DNA of 20,098 bases from Candidatus Subteraquimicrobium carltonvillense (GTDB lineage Bacteria > Actinomycetota > Aquicultoria > Subteraquimicrobiales > Subteraquimicrobiaceae), in the NCBI GenBank assembly GCA_002339355.1, contig DDKQ01000089.1, positions 1,833-21,930 of the forward strand, read 5' to 3'. Both the position numbers and the translations under genes were made by a program. Positions 1 to 6,050 of the stretch are shown here, one piece after another; positions within the stretch are counted from its first letter, which is position 1, and each line of letters starts with the position of its first letter. The notes beneath the pieces were generated by a model that worked only from the letters and a program-made list of their open reading frames with translations, ran no database searches and had not been told where the DNA came from.

Positions 1-1
1 G

Positions 2-226
2 AGAGTATTAGAGTCACCCCATATTCCTGAAGAGAGCAAGGAAAGACTTGAACAGGAATATGCTACACTAAATCCTGCAGAGCTCAAAAGAAAGATTACC
101 AAACTGCAGGACAAGTTGATAAAACTCACAAGTCTAAAAAAGGAATTAAGTGAGAAGCGACAACAGAAAGATAACAAAGATTTCGAATATATTTTTGATG
201 AGGCAACGTATCATGCTTTCGTGTAG
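2..226 (+). CDS. C-terminal tail of a probable integrase-type transposase (partial, 5' end outside window)
   Basis: An open frame enters from the left edge and ends at TAG 224-226, giving 74 residues. It is strongly charged and predicted helical, beginning RVLESPHIPEESKERLEQEY, followed by LNPAELKRKITKLQDKL and ending in ATYHAFV. From memory, a LNPAELKRxI-LQ-L segment is typical of the end of DDE/integrase-type transposases in anaerobic and thermophilic bacteria, behind the catalytic core. The catalytic part lies outside the window, so family and completeness cannot be checked. The next 190 bases carry no gene. A coiled-coil protein of another kind is possible. Confidence 0.55.
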   Translation, partial: RVLESPHIPEESKERLEQEYATLNPAELKRKITKLQDKLIKLTSLKKELSEKRQQKDNKDFEYIFDEATYHAFV

Positions 227-356
227 ATTTTTACATGAGGCAATAGGTGTCTTGAATCTTTGCTTCTCCTTCTAAGTCATAAATTTTTGATTCATTTACA
301 AATTTGGTCATTTTTTCATCAGTAGTTATTGGAGAATTCGTTATTTTCGTATTTTG

Positions 357-395
357 GCAATTAGCCATTCCTTAGACATTCGCCATTGGACATTG
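357..395. repeat. degenerate 7-nt tandem repeat, GCCATTG/GACATTC type
   Basis: Heptamers read in order: GCAATTA, GCCATTC, a 4-base spacer (CTTA), GACATTC, GCCATTG, GACATTG. The 7-base step and the shared xCCATT/xACATT core are read directly. It lies between the transposase tail and the 3' end of vapC, with no gene in 227-413. Confidence 0.7.
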
Positions 396-413
396 AGCAG
401 ATACCCAATCTAA

Positions 414-827
414 CTACACATCCACAACTTCTATTCCTTCCAGTCTTTTGAAATGTCTCTTATCAAATGTGGCTACTCTCTTGTACCCCCTTTTCTTCAT
501 CAAGCAACCGTTATAGGCATCTATGAATTCCATATTATCATCCTTGTATCTCTCTATAGCCTCTTCTATTAAGTTCGCATTCATAACTTTAAGGCCTTTT
601 GTGTGAAGAAGACTTTTTATTACATCCTTTACCTCTTCCTTAAGAAAACCGTAGTAAGAATCTAAAACCCATATAATTTCCGCTATTACCATCTCAGAGG
701 TAACCAGCTTTATTTCCCCCTTTTCAGCCTTTTCAAATAAATCCTTTGCCTTCTCGTAAAGGTCTTCGACATCAGCTACAAAGAACCTTAAAAAGACATT
801 GGTGTCTACAAAGATCGGCTCACTCAC
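414..827 (-). CDS. vapC: VapC-type PIN-domain ribonuclease toxin
   Basis: A 137-residue PIN-domain protein, the usual length for VapC toxins, which are Mg-dependent endoribonucleases cutting tRNA, rRNA or mRNA. The acidic active-site residues are all visible: D8 in FVDTN, E50 in VIAEIIWVL, D103 in MEFIDAY and D122 in ATFDKRHF, so the toxin looks catalytically intact. It starts inside the upstream antitoxin gene, overlapping it by 8 bases, which implies translational coupling in one transcript. The target RNA cannot be predicted from sequence. The gene sits beside a transposase remnant and repeats, a common setting for such modules. Confidence 0.92.
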   Translation of the reverse strand: MSEPIFVDTNVFLRFFVADVEDLYEKAKDLFEKAEKGEIKLVTSEMVIAEIIWVLDSYYGFLKEEVKDVIKSLLHTKGLKVMNANLIEEAIERYKDDNMEFIDAYNGCLMKKRGYKRVATFDKRHFKRLEGIEVVDV

Positions 828-1074
828 CCTTTAATCCTTCCCCCGCTATCCTTTTGGAGACCACCTTTTTGGTATAATCTCTTTCATTTCCTGCACCTAT
901 AGCTCTGCCCCTGGCAATGCCACCTAAACTTAACAATGATCTTCTCTCAACTTTCTTAATCTTCACCATATCTCCTTCTAATTCAAAAATAACCTCATCT
1001 CCTTCTTTAATCCCAAGTTTTTCCCTCAACGCTTTCGGCACAGTTATCTGTCCCTTTTTGGTTAATACTGGCAT
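820..1074 (-). CDS. vapB: VapB-type antitoxin with AbrB/SpoVT DNA-binding fold
   Basis: An 84-residue antitoxin. Residues 1-45 form a SpoVT-AbrB swapped-hairpin domain (VLTKKGQITVPKALREKLGI, then GDEVIFELEGD), which binds operator DNA as a dimer. The basic and acidic C-terminal half should wrap the VapC active site. ATG at 1074 is preceded by a strong AAAGGAGG ribosome binding site about 7 bases upstream. A sigma70-like promoter with a palindrome over the -10 box lies just upstream, as expected for an autorepressed operon. Confidence 0.9.
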   Translation of the reverse strand: MPVLTKKGQITVPKALREKLGIKEGDEVIFELEGDMVKIKKVERRSLLSLGGIARGRAIGAGNERDYTKKVVSKRIAGEGLKGE

Positions 1075-1099
1075 TTTCTTCCTCCTTTTAAATTGGTCT

Positions 1100-1115
1100 T
1101 ACTAAAATTTTAGTA
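1100..1115. promoter_or_regulatory. probable VapB operator: 16-bp perfect palindrome
   Basis: TACTAAAATTTTAGTA is a perfect inverted repeat 25 bp upstream of the vapB start codon. It covers the proposed -10 hexamer, so a bound VapBC complex would block RNA polymerase. Function is inferred from position and symmetry. Confidence 0.65.
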
Positions 1116-1135
1116 TTACTTTATGAACGAGTCAA
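1107..1135 (-). promoter_or_regulatory. sigma70-like promoter of vapBC
   Basis: On the minus strand, TTGACT (plus 1130-1135) and TAAAAT (plus 1107-1112) are separated by exactly 17 bases. Both are close to the -35 and -10 consensus. The start of transcription would be near 1100, giving a short leader before the vapB ribosome binding site. Confidence 0.7.
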
Positions 1136-1230
1136 CCAAAAATACTGTACTCTCTTAACCAATACGTCTTCTGTCAACTGCTTTGTTTCTTCTCCAATCC
1201 GCCTCTCTTACCTCAAATTGGGATACTCCG

Positions 1231-1377
1231 CTACAATCTCGTCTCCCGTCTCCCAACTCCCGACTCCACATATGCCTTCCACTGCGGATGATAAGATTCT
1301 GAGAAAACCAAGAAGAAGGGTTTTTCATCTTTTCCAACCTTGACAACATATTTTGTAGGATTGATTTTCTTAATCAT
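1231..1377 (-). pseudogene. fragment resembling the C-terminal tail of a YfhO/GT-C-type membrane protein
   Basis: A 48-codon frame begins MIKKINPTKYVVKV and continues EKPFFLVFSESYHPQWKAYV before running into the heptamer repeat at 1240-1267 and a stop. NPTKY...PFFLVFSESYHPxWKAY is, from memory, a conserved element in the extracytoplasmic tail of YfhO-like and related large membrane glycosyltransferases. Here it has no membrane domain in front and nothing of the family behind, so it reads as a gene relic whose end was replaced by repeats. Its ATG overlaps the TGA of the broken frame upstream (ATGA), perhaps by chance. Confidence 0.45.
1240..1267. repeat. degenerate 7-nt tandem repeat, CGTCTCC/CGACTCC type
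   Basis: Four exact 7-base steps: CGTCTCC, CGTCTCC, CAACTCC, CGACTCC. It interrupts the membrane-protein fragment just after WKAYV. Confidence 0.8.
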
Positions 1378-1539
1378 CGCTTCGCTCGCCGAACTGCCTG
1401 CACAGCCCTAGAAATATCTTTCTCTGCCTCTTCCGCGGAGAATTCCTTGTGGGCCCAAACCTTTCTCTTGCCTGCATTGTGCTGAGTTTTTTGCGCATTT
1501 ATAATCAAGCAATCTTTTTTGTATTTCTATTGGATTCAT
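1374..1539 (-). pseudogene. frameshifted small ORF of unknown function
   Basis: A start at 1539 (MNPIEIQKRLLDYK) has an AAGGAA ribosome binding site about 3-5 bases upstream. It stays open only to TAG at 1408-1410. A second frame carries the more protein-like continuation AQKTQHNAGKRKVWAHKEFS, then AEEAEKDISRAVQAVRRAKR, ending at TGA 1374-1376. Joining them needs one frameshift near codon 14-16, giving about 55 residues, basic and helical. The size would suit a small antitoxin or regulator, but no family is recognised. Both frames could also be noise in a decayed region. Confidence 0.35.
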
Positions 1540-1655
1540 TTTTCCTTAAATATTAAGAAAAACTAAAATAAATCTTTTAATTTCTCATGCTATTCAAAGA
1601 AAGTCAACAATTACTCCTTTATCTCTGCGCTCTTCGCTCTAAGCATCTTTCTCAA

Positions 1656-1683
1656 CAGTCAACTGAACAACCGCCAACTGAAC
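1656..1683. repeat. degenerate 7-nt tandem repeat, CAGTCAA/CTGAACA type (copy 1)
   Basis: Reads CAGTCAA, CTGAACA, ACCGCCA, ACTGAAC in 7-base steps. The same word family recurs at 1717-1744. Confidence 0.65.
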
Positions 1684-1716
1684 TTACTTGCTCTCCTCGC
1701 TCTCTTCTTCTAGCAA

Positions 1717-1744
1717 CAGTCAACCGTGAACCGTCAACTAAACT
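1717..1744. repeat. degenerate 7-nt tandem repeat, CAGTCAA/CCGTGAA type (copy 2)
   Basis: Reads CAGTCAA, CCGTGAA, CCGTCAA, CTAAACT, four exact 7-base steps. It overlaps the stop of the tiny frame at 1738-1824. Confidence 0.75.
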
Positions 1745-1824
1745 TTCTCTCTGCTGATATTTTTTTGCAGAATTTCCAAAAATCCTAAAACCGCTGCTTT
1801 TTGATTTTTTGTTAGATTGAGCAT
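1738..1824 (-). pseudogene. 28-codon ORF fragment downstream of wecB
   Basis: ATG at 1824, 22 bases after the wecB stop, opens a frame of 28 residues (MLNLTKNQKAAVLGFLEILQ, then KNISREKV). Its TAG lies inside the CAGTCAA-type heptamer repeat. The ribosome binding site is weak (AGAAAG). It could be a tiny gene or a truncated start of something cut off by the repeat. No family recognised. Confidence 0.25.
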
Positions 1825-1846
1825 CGTCTTTCTATTGTTAATTGGT

Positions 1847-2935
1847 TCAAAATCTATTCCTTTCTACTTTTAGAATTAATCTCACTATTCTTTCGCCGGA
1901 CTTTCCATCTCCAAAGGGAATTTCCCAATCCCGCCTGGCTTTGAGCATCTCATCGACGCTCTCCAACATCCTTGCCGGTTCGGTTCCAGCCAAGATATTT
2001 GAGCCCACTTCCAACGTCTCGGGTCTTTCGGTATTGTCCCTCAGGGTCACACAAGGGACACCCAATACACAGGATTCCTCCTGAACTCCACCTGAATCGG
2101 TTAAAATCAATTTCGCCTTGGATTCCAGTAGCAAGAAATCCAGATACCCCAGAGGTTCAATTACCTCTATGCTCTCCATCAGATTTTCAAGATTATATTC
2201 CTTTATCATTTTCAAGGTCCTGGGGTGGATGGGGTAAACGATTGACACCTTATATTTTTCCTGAATCTTATTTAACCCCCTCAGGACACGCTCAAGTCTT
2301 TCGGCATCATCGGTGTTCTCTGCTCTGTGGAGGGTGACGAGGAAATATTCCTCTCCCGCCTGCCACTGCGAGCTCGCTCGTCTTCTAGCGATTTCCAGGT
2401 TCTGGTAAACGGCATCGACGATAGTATTTCCGGTGACGAATATCTTATCCTCCAGGATACCTTCCTTAAGTAGATTATCTTTGGCGGTTTCGGTGGGGGC
2501 GAATAAATAATCGGAGATGTGATCTGCAATTATACGATTGATTTCCTCGGGCATGGCTCTATCATCGGATCTCAACCCCGCCTCCACATGCCCGAATTTC
2601 ACGGGCAATTTCGATGCCACAAGCGCCGAGGCGACGACGGTATTGGTATCACCTTCCGCCAGCGCAATATCGGGATTTTCCTCCCGCAAAACTCGTTCGA
2701 TTTCCATCAACATCTTCCCCGTCTGAACGCCGTGAGAACTGGACCCTATACCCAAGTTGTATTTCGGCTGGGGGAGTTCCAAATTCCTGAAGAATATCTC
2801 ATCCATGGTGTAAGAGTAGTGCTGCCCCGTATGCAAAAGAAAGTAGCACATATTCCTACCTTCGAGCGCCCTTATTACCGGCGCCATCTTTATGATCTCA
2901 GGTCTTGTGCCCAAAATTACCGCAATTTTCTTCAC
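1847..2935 (-). CDS. wecB: UDP-N-acetylglucosamine 2-epimerase (non-hydrolysing)
   Basis: Interconverts UDP-GlcNAc and UDP-ManNAc in the cytoplasm, supplying ManNAc for wall polymers. The family blocks are all present in order: ILGTRPEIIKMAPVI at the N-terminus, HTGQHYSYTMDEIFF, EGDTNTVVASALVA, GHVEAGLRS, PEEINRIIADHISD, VTLHRAEN, HPRT, and LTDSGGVQEES. At 362 residues it is full length. I place the start at GTG 2935 (MKKIAVILGTRP), with AAGGAG 6-7 bases upstream; a TTG at 2956 would add seven residues but lacks a good ribosome binding site. Around residues 181-194 an unusual RRRASSQWQAG stretch is encoded by a CTCGCTCGTCTTCTAGC word also found in the downstream repeat zone. ManNAc-containing polymers are the usual SLH ligand, which ties this gene to the SLH proteins in the window. 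Confidence 0.95.
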   Translation of the reverse strand: MKKIAVILGTRPEIIKMAPVIRALEGRNMCYFLLHTGQHYSYTMDEIFFRNLELPQPKYNLGIGSSSHGVQTGKMLMEIERVLREENPDIALAEGDTNTVVASALVASKLPVKFGHVEAGLRSDDRAMPEEINRIIADHISDYLFAPTETAKDNLLKEGILEDKIFVTGNTIVDAVYQNLEIARRRASSQWQAGEEYFLVTLHRAENTDDAERLERVLRGLNKIQEKYKVSIVYPIHPRTLKMIKEYNLENLMESIEVIEPLGYLDFLLLESKAKLILTDSGGVQEESCVLGVPCVTLRDNTERPETLEVGSNILAGTEPARMLESVDEMLKARRDWEIPFGDGKSGERIVRLILKVERNRF

Positions 2936-2978
2936 ATGTACTCCTTGACTTATCAAGGATACTGGAATAGATTTGTGA

Positions 2979-3007
2979 TTGACCGGATGGTTTCTGCAAT
3001 TTTTTAT
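2979..3007 (+). promoter_or_regulatory. possible promoter of the small exporter-like gene
   Basis: TTGACC (2979-2984) and TTTTAT (3002-3007) are 17 bases apart. Transcription would begin about 12-14 bases before the ATG at 3026, leaving almost no leader. A 16-bp AT palindrome (3006-3021) overlaps the -10 side. Confidence 0.4.
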
Positions 3008-3025
3008 TTAAATATTTAAATTAAA

Positions 3026-3493
3026 ATGAATTCTATCTCAAAAGAAATTGCCATAATTTTCATAGCTATGCTTCCCATCGCCGAATTAAGATTGGCTCTC
3101 CCTATGGCATTAAATGTATACCAGATGTCAATTGGTGAGGCATTCTTTTGGTCGGCTTTGGGAAATTTCCTCCCAATCTTTTTCATCGTTTATTTGCTGG
3201 AAGGGGTCTCTCATTGGCTTTCCGAGCGCTTCTATCTCTTCAACCGATTTTTTACCTGGCTCTTTGAGAGAACTCGCAGGAAACATAGTAAAAAATTCGA
3301 AATTTTTAAGGATATGGCTTTGGTGACCTTCGTAGCCATTCCCCTGCCCATGACCGGTGCCTGGAGTGGATCGGTAGCCGCTTTTGTTTTTGGTATCCCC
3401 CCTAAAAGGTCTTTACCCTTAATTGGTTTAGGGATATTGATCGCCGGAATAATTGTTGCTTCCCTCTCCCAGGGAATGGGATTGCTATTATAA
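3026..3493 (+). CDS. small multi-drug export family membrane protein (COG2426-like)
   Basis: A 155-residue polytopic membrane protein with about four or five hydrophobic segments. MLPIAELRLALPMAL near the start and VAIPLPMTGAWSGSVAAFV near residues 102-120 match my memory of the Sm_multidrug_ex family, annotated as export proteins but without firm biochemistry. The bases before ATG contain no purine-rich ribosome binding site at all (TTTAAATATTTAAATTAAA), so translation may be from a nearly leaderless mRNA. It is the only plus-strand gene inside a minus-strand block, divergent from wecB and convergent with the small flippase gene. A role in surface-glycan export is possible but unproven. Confidence 0.8.
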   Translation: MNSISKEIAIIFIAMLPIAELRLALPMALNVYQMSIGEAFFWSALGNFLPIFFIVYLLEGVSHWLSERFYLFNRFFTWLFERTRRKHSKKFEIFKDMALVTFVAIPLPMTGAWSGSVAAFVFGIPPKRSLPLIGLGILIAGIIVASLSQGMGLLL

Positions 3494-3524
3494 CCCAGGT
3501 TGTATAAACCAGGTTAGCAAAAGA

Positions 3525-3896
3525 TTATGTCCTGGTGATCAAAAAAACACCAAAGCAAATCACGAAGGTTCCCAGCCAGCGCAATGCAGTTACATTCTCT
3601 CGCAAAAGGATGCTGGAAATGATGAGAACCATGACGTAACTTAAACCCAGCATGGGATAAGCGAAGCTCAAATCGACTCGGGAGAGGACCACAAGCCAAA
3701 ATATCGCTGAGATGAAGTAGAGAAAGAGACCCAAAAGCACCAAGGGATTTAGAAACATTTTGAATAGGATCTGAACAAGGTTAGCGAGACCCTTCATCGA
3801 GATCGTGCCAATTTGATTCATCCCCACCTTCATGCTGAACTGACCGCAAACCGCCAATGAAATGCTGCATAGGATCAAAATTAAAGACTTTAGCAT
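3525..3896 (-). CDS. EamA/SMR-type small four-helix membrane transporter, possible lipid-linked sugar flippase
   Basis: A 123-residue protein with four hydrophobic helices (about 1-22, 40-65, 70-92, 100-120) and the SMR/EamA-type features SLAVCGQFSMKVGM in helix 1 and LDLSFAYPML-like VDLSFAYPMLGLSYV before helix 3. It resembles ArnE/ArnF-type proteins, which help move undecaprenyl-phosphate sugars across the membrane. Ribosome binding site GGAGGAGGGG lies about 6 bases from ATG. It follows the GT2 gene by 28 bases, so the pair probably makes and flips one lipid-linked sugar. A drug or amine exporter cannot be excluded from sequence. Confidence 0.8.
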   Translation of the reverse strand: MLKSLILILCSISLAVCGQFSMKVGMNQIGTISMKGLANLVQILFKMFLNPLVLLGLFLYFISAIFWLVVLSRVDLSFAYPMLGLSYVMVLIISSILLRENVTALRWLGTFVICFGVFLITRT

Positions 3897-3924
3897 CTTA
3901 CCCCTCCTCCAAACGACTTAAGTT

Positions 3925-4599
3925 TCACAATCCAAAGCGCTTTTTGAACAAGAAAGCGAGATTTTTTATCCCGTCTTTCCAGGCACTCAATTTTACCTCA
4001 CCTATTCTTGCACGGTAAGGGATATGTATCTCGCCAAACTTTATCCCCTTATTTCTTATGGCTTCGATCTTTATTTCCTCAGAGAAGCTCATTCCACCGC
4101 TGGTTAATTTCAATTTGGGGAGGATTTCCCCTTTAAACAGCCACATCCCCGACTGCGAATCCTTCACATATCGAAAGAATAAAAGGCACATCACCCAGGT
4201 GAGGATCTTATTCCCGATGTAGTTCCGAAAACTCATGGCTTCTTTGTTCTCAAGGGGAAATCTACAAGCGGAGATGAAATCCAAACCTTTCTCGACCATG
4301 GCATCGATTAAGCCCGCGATTGCTTCCGTGGGATAGGTACCGTCGCCATCCAGAGTAACGACGATATCCTTGCTCGCCGCCCCCAATCCCGCCTTGTAAG
4401 CGCTACCATAACCCCTCTTTGGCTCAAAAACGACCTTAGCACCAAGGGATTTGGCTACTTCCCCGGTATTATCCGTGGAATTGTTATCCACCACTACGAC
4501 TTCGTCAACGAAGGAAGGCATATCCCTTAAAACCTTTTGGATTCCCTCCTCCTCGTTGTAGCAGGGAATGACGGCGGAAATAGTATAACCTTTGTACAC
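3925..4599 (-). CDS. GT2 family glycosyltransferase, DPM1-like (polyprenyl-phosphate sugar synthase type)
   Basis: A 224-residue cytoplasmic GT-A enzyme: ISAVIPCYNEEEGI at residues 7-20, VVVDNNSTDNTGEVA at 35-49, and the metal-binding DGD motif at 84-86 in VTLDGDGTYP. The length and absence of C-terminal membrane helices match the short, DPM1-like branch that transfers a sugar to dolichyl or undecaprenyl phosphate. GTG start at 4599 follows GAGGTG by about 7 bases. Only 11 bases separate it from the FAD gene upstream, and a small flippase follows. The sugar cannot be read from sequence. Confidence 0.88.
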   Translation of the reverse strand: MYKGYTISAVIPCYNEEEGIQKVLRDMPSFVDEVVVVDNNSTDNTGEVAKSLGAKVVFEPKRGYGSAYKAGLGAASKDIVVTLDGDGTYPTEAIAGLIDAMVEKGLDFISACRFPLENKEAMSFRNYIGNKILTWVMCLLFFRYVKDSQSGMWLFKGEILPKLKLTSGGMSFSEEIKIEAIRNKGIKFGEIHIPYRARIGEVKLSAWKDGIKNLAFLFKKRFGL

Positions 4600-4610
4600 A
4601 CCACTTCACC

Positions 4611-6023
4611 TCAATCTATTATCTTGATATCCTCGAACCTTTTGAGCTGTTGATTCCAATCATCCCTGGACTTGCCGGCGATGATGTGATCGGCAGCCAA
4701 AAATCCCATCTCTATGGAATGGTCCATGTTATTGTATCTAAAGAGACCCTGCCTCCCATTGGGGATCAAATTCTCAAAGCCTTGCAAATATTCTAACAGA
4801 GGCAACAGATATTTTCGATAATCCAGGGTATATTTTGGATAGGCATATCTTATCCTTTTTGTGAAATAACTTGTAACCTCTTCTCTCCTGATGAGCTCGG
4901 TCTTTTCAAGATCTCCAATGGTTCTTTCGAAAATCTCATCATCGGTGGCATTCCAGAGCTCATTCCCCACATCGCAACTTATCTCCACACAGAGACCGGT
5001 TTTACCCGGTGGTGCCATCACGGAGCTGAAATTCTTTTGTTCAAAAACCCGATTGAAGATGAAATCCTTCTCGGGGAAATAAAGCCAGCAATCGGAAGAG
5101 ACTCTCTCCTTTCCCAAAATCAAGTACAGGAGAATTAAAGAGCGAAAGGATAATGCATCAACGCAGGAAAAGACTTCGGAAGGAGGAGAGGGTTCAAAGA
5201 GTGGAAAGAGCTCTGTAATGGGAATCGTCGAAACCAAATGGGAACATTCCATCTCCACTTCACGTTCATTCTGTTTATACACGACGGAACCGACCGCAGA
5301 ATCTTTAACTTTAATCCTCACAGGCTCAGTGGATAGAATTATCTTTCTCCCAAGGGATTCGGTGCGTTCCTTCAGAGCATCGCTTAAATATTGAATCCCT
5401 CTTTGAGGGTAAAGGAACTGGGAAGCATAAAGGGAGGGTTGCTTCTTGCGACCCGGGAATATGAAACCCAAGAGTACTTCCTTCAAATCCGGGATGGAAA
5501 TCCTGTGTTTCGCTAAGTCAGAGGAAGTTTTGGCGGGATCGATGCCCCAGATCTTTTGAGCATAGGGACCAAAAACTGTCTCATAAATGGCTCGACCGAA
5601 TCTATTAACCACCCAACCCTCATAGGAGTCGTCGGAACAGGGTTTGATCCTGGCCTTTGCTTTGGAATAGAAGTAACTGAAACCAAAGCGCATCGATTTA
5701 AGCGGACTTATGGTTAGAAGCAAATCCTTGACCTCCAAAGGATAATTGAAATATCCACCCATCAATCGAATCCTGCTCTTTCTGGGGAGGGTCAATAGTT
5801 CTTCTCCACAGAGATTCTTTATCCCACTTATTATCCGCTCATTTTGAGAATAAATTTTGTGGGGACCGTAGTCGAAGGAGAATTCACCCTCCTTAAAAGT
5901 TCTGCATATCCCCCCAACCGTTGGCTCCCGCTCAATCACAAGCACCTCGAAATCCGAGAGCTCAGCAAGTCTCATCGCCGTACTCAGACCTGTTATGCCC
6001 GCCCCAAGAATCACCACTTTCAA
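4611..6023 (-). CDS. FAD-dependent HemY/UDP-galactopyranose-mutase-like flavoprotein
   Basis: A 470-residue flavoprotein. A Rossmann FAD motif opens it (VVILGAGITGLSTAMRLAEL), with the acidic ribose-binding residue in VLVIEREPTVGGICR. FDYGPHKIY at about 50-58 and FGPYAQKIWGIDP near 150 recall UDP-galactopyranose mutase and protoporphyrinogen oxidase-like (COG1232) proteins found in polysaccharide clusters. The start is placed at TTG 6023 because GGAGGAG lies about 8 bases upstream; TTG 6029 would leave only 2 bases. Its position between a GT-C protein and a GT2 argues for sugar metabolism, such as a mutase or redox step on a nucleotide sugar, rather than haem synthesis. Substrate unknown. Confidence 0.82.
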   Translation of the reverse strand: MKVVILGAGITGLSTAMRLAELSDFEVLVIEREPTVGGICRTFKEGEFSFDYGPHKIYSQNERIISGIKNLCGEELLTLPRKSRIRLMGGYFNYPLEVKDLLLTISPLKSMRFGFSYFYSKAKARIKPCSDDSYEGWVVNRFGRAIYETVFGPYAQKIWGIDPAKTSSDLAKHRISIPDLKEVLLGFIFPGRKKQPSLYASQFLYPQRGIQYLSDALKERTESLGRKIILSTEPVRIKVKDSAVGSVVYKQNEREVEMECSHLVSTIPITELFPLFEPSPPSEVFSCVDALSFRSLILLYLILGKERVSSDCWLYFPEKDFIFNRVFEQKNFSSVMAPPGKTGLCVEISCDVGNELWNATDDEIFERTIGDLEKTELIRREEVTSYFTKRIRYAYPKYTLDYRKYLLPLLEYLQGFENLIPNGRQGLFRYNNMDHSIEMGFLAADHIIAGKSRDDWNQQLKRFEDIKIID

Positions 6024-6050
6024 GATCAAAACTCCTCCCTCTTTAAATTT

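Larger units (their letters stand above)
1075..1846. other. gene-poor region between vapB and wecB
   Basis: About 770 bases without an intact gene. Contents: the vapBC promoter and operator, three heptamer repeat tracts (1240-1267, 1656-1683, 1717-1744), CTCTTCGCTC-like low-complexity words around 1626-1640 and 1691-1714, and ORF fragments at 1231-1377, 1374-1539 and 1738-1824. It looks like a zone of insertion and decay. Confidence 0.7.

Noticed and set aside
1155..1349. 64-codon minus-strand frame
   Set aside because: It runs through the heptamer repeat in a different frame from the recognisable membrane-protein fragment and has no motif.
1240..1744. CRISPR array
   Set aside because: The repeats are 7-base, contiguous and degenerate, with no spacers of even length and no cas genes nearby.
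2519..3019. 166-codon plus-strand frame over the start of wecB
   Set aside because: It is antisense to the strongly conserved wecB N-terminus, shows no family motif and has no ribosome binding site.
3494..3524. Rho-independent terminator between the convergent genes
   Set aside because: Only an ACCAGG/CCTGGT pairing with a long loop and no T-run is present, too weak to call.
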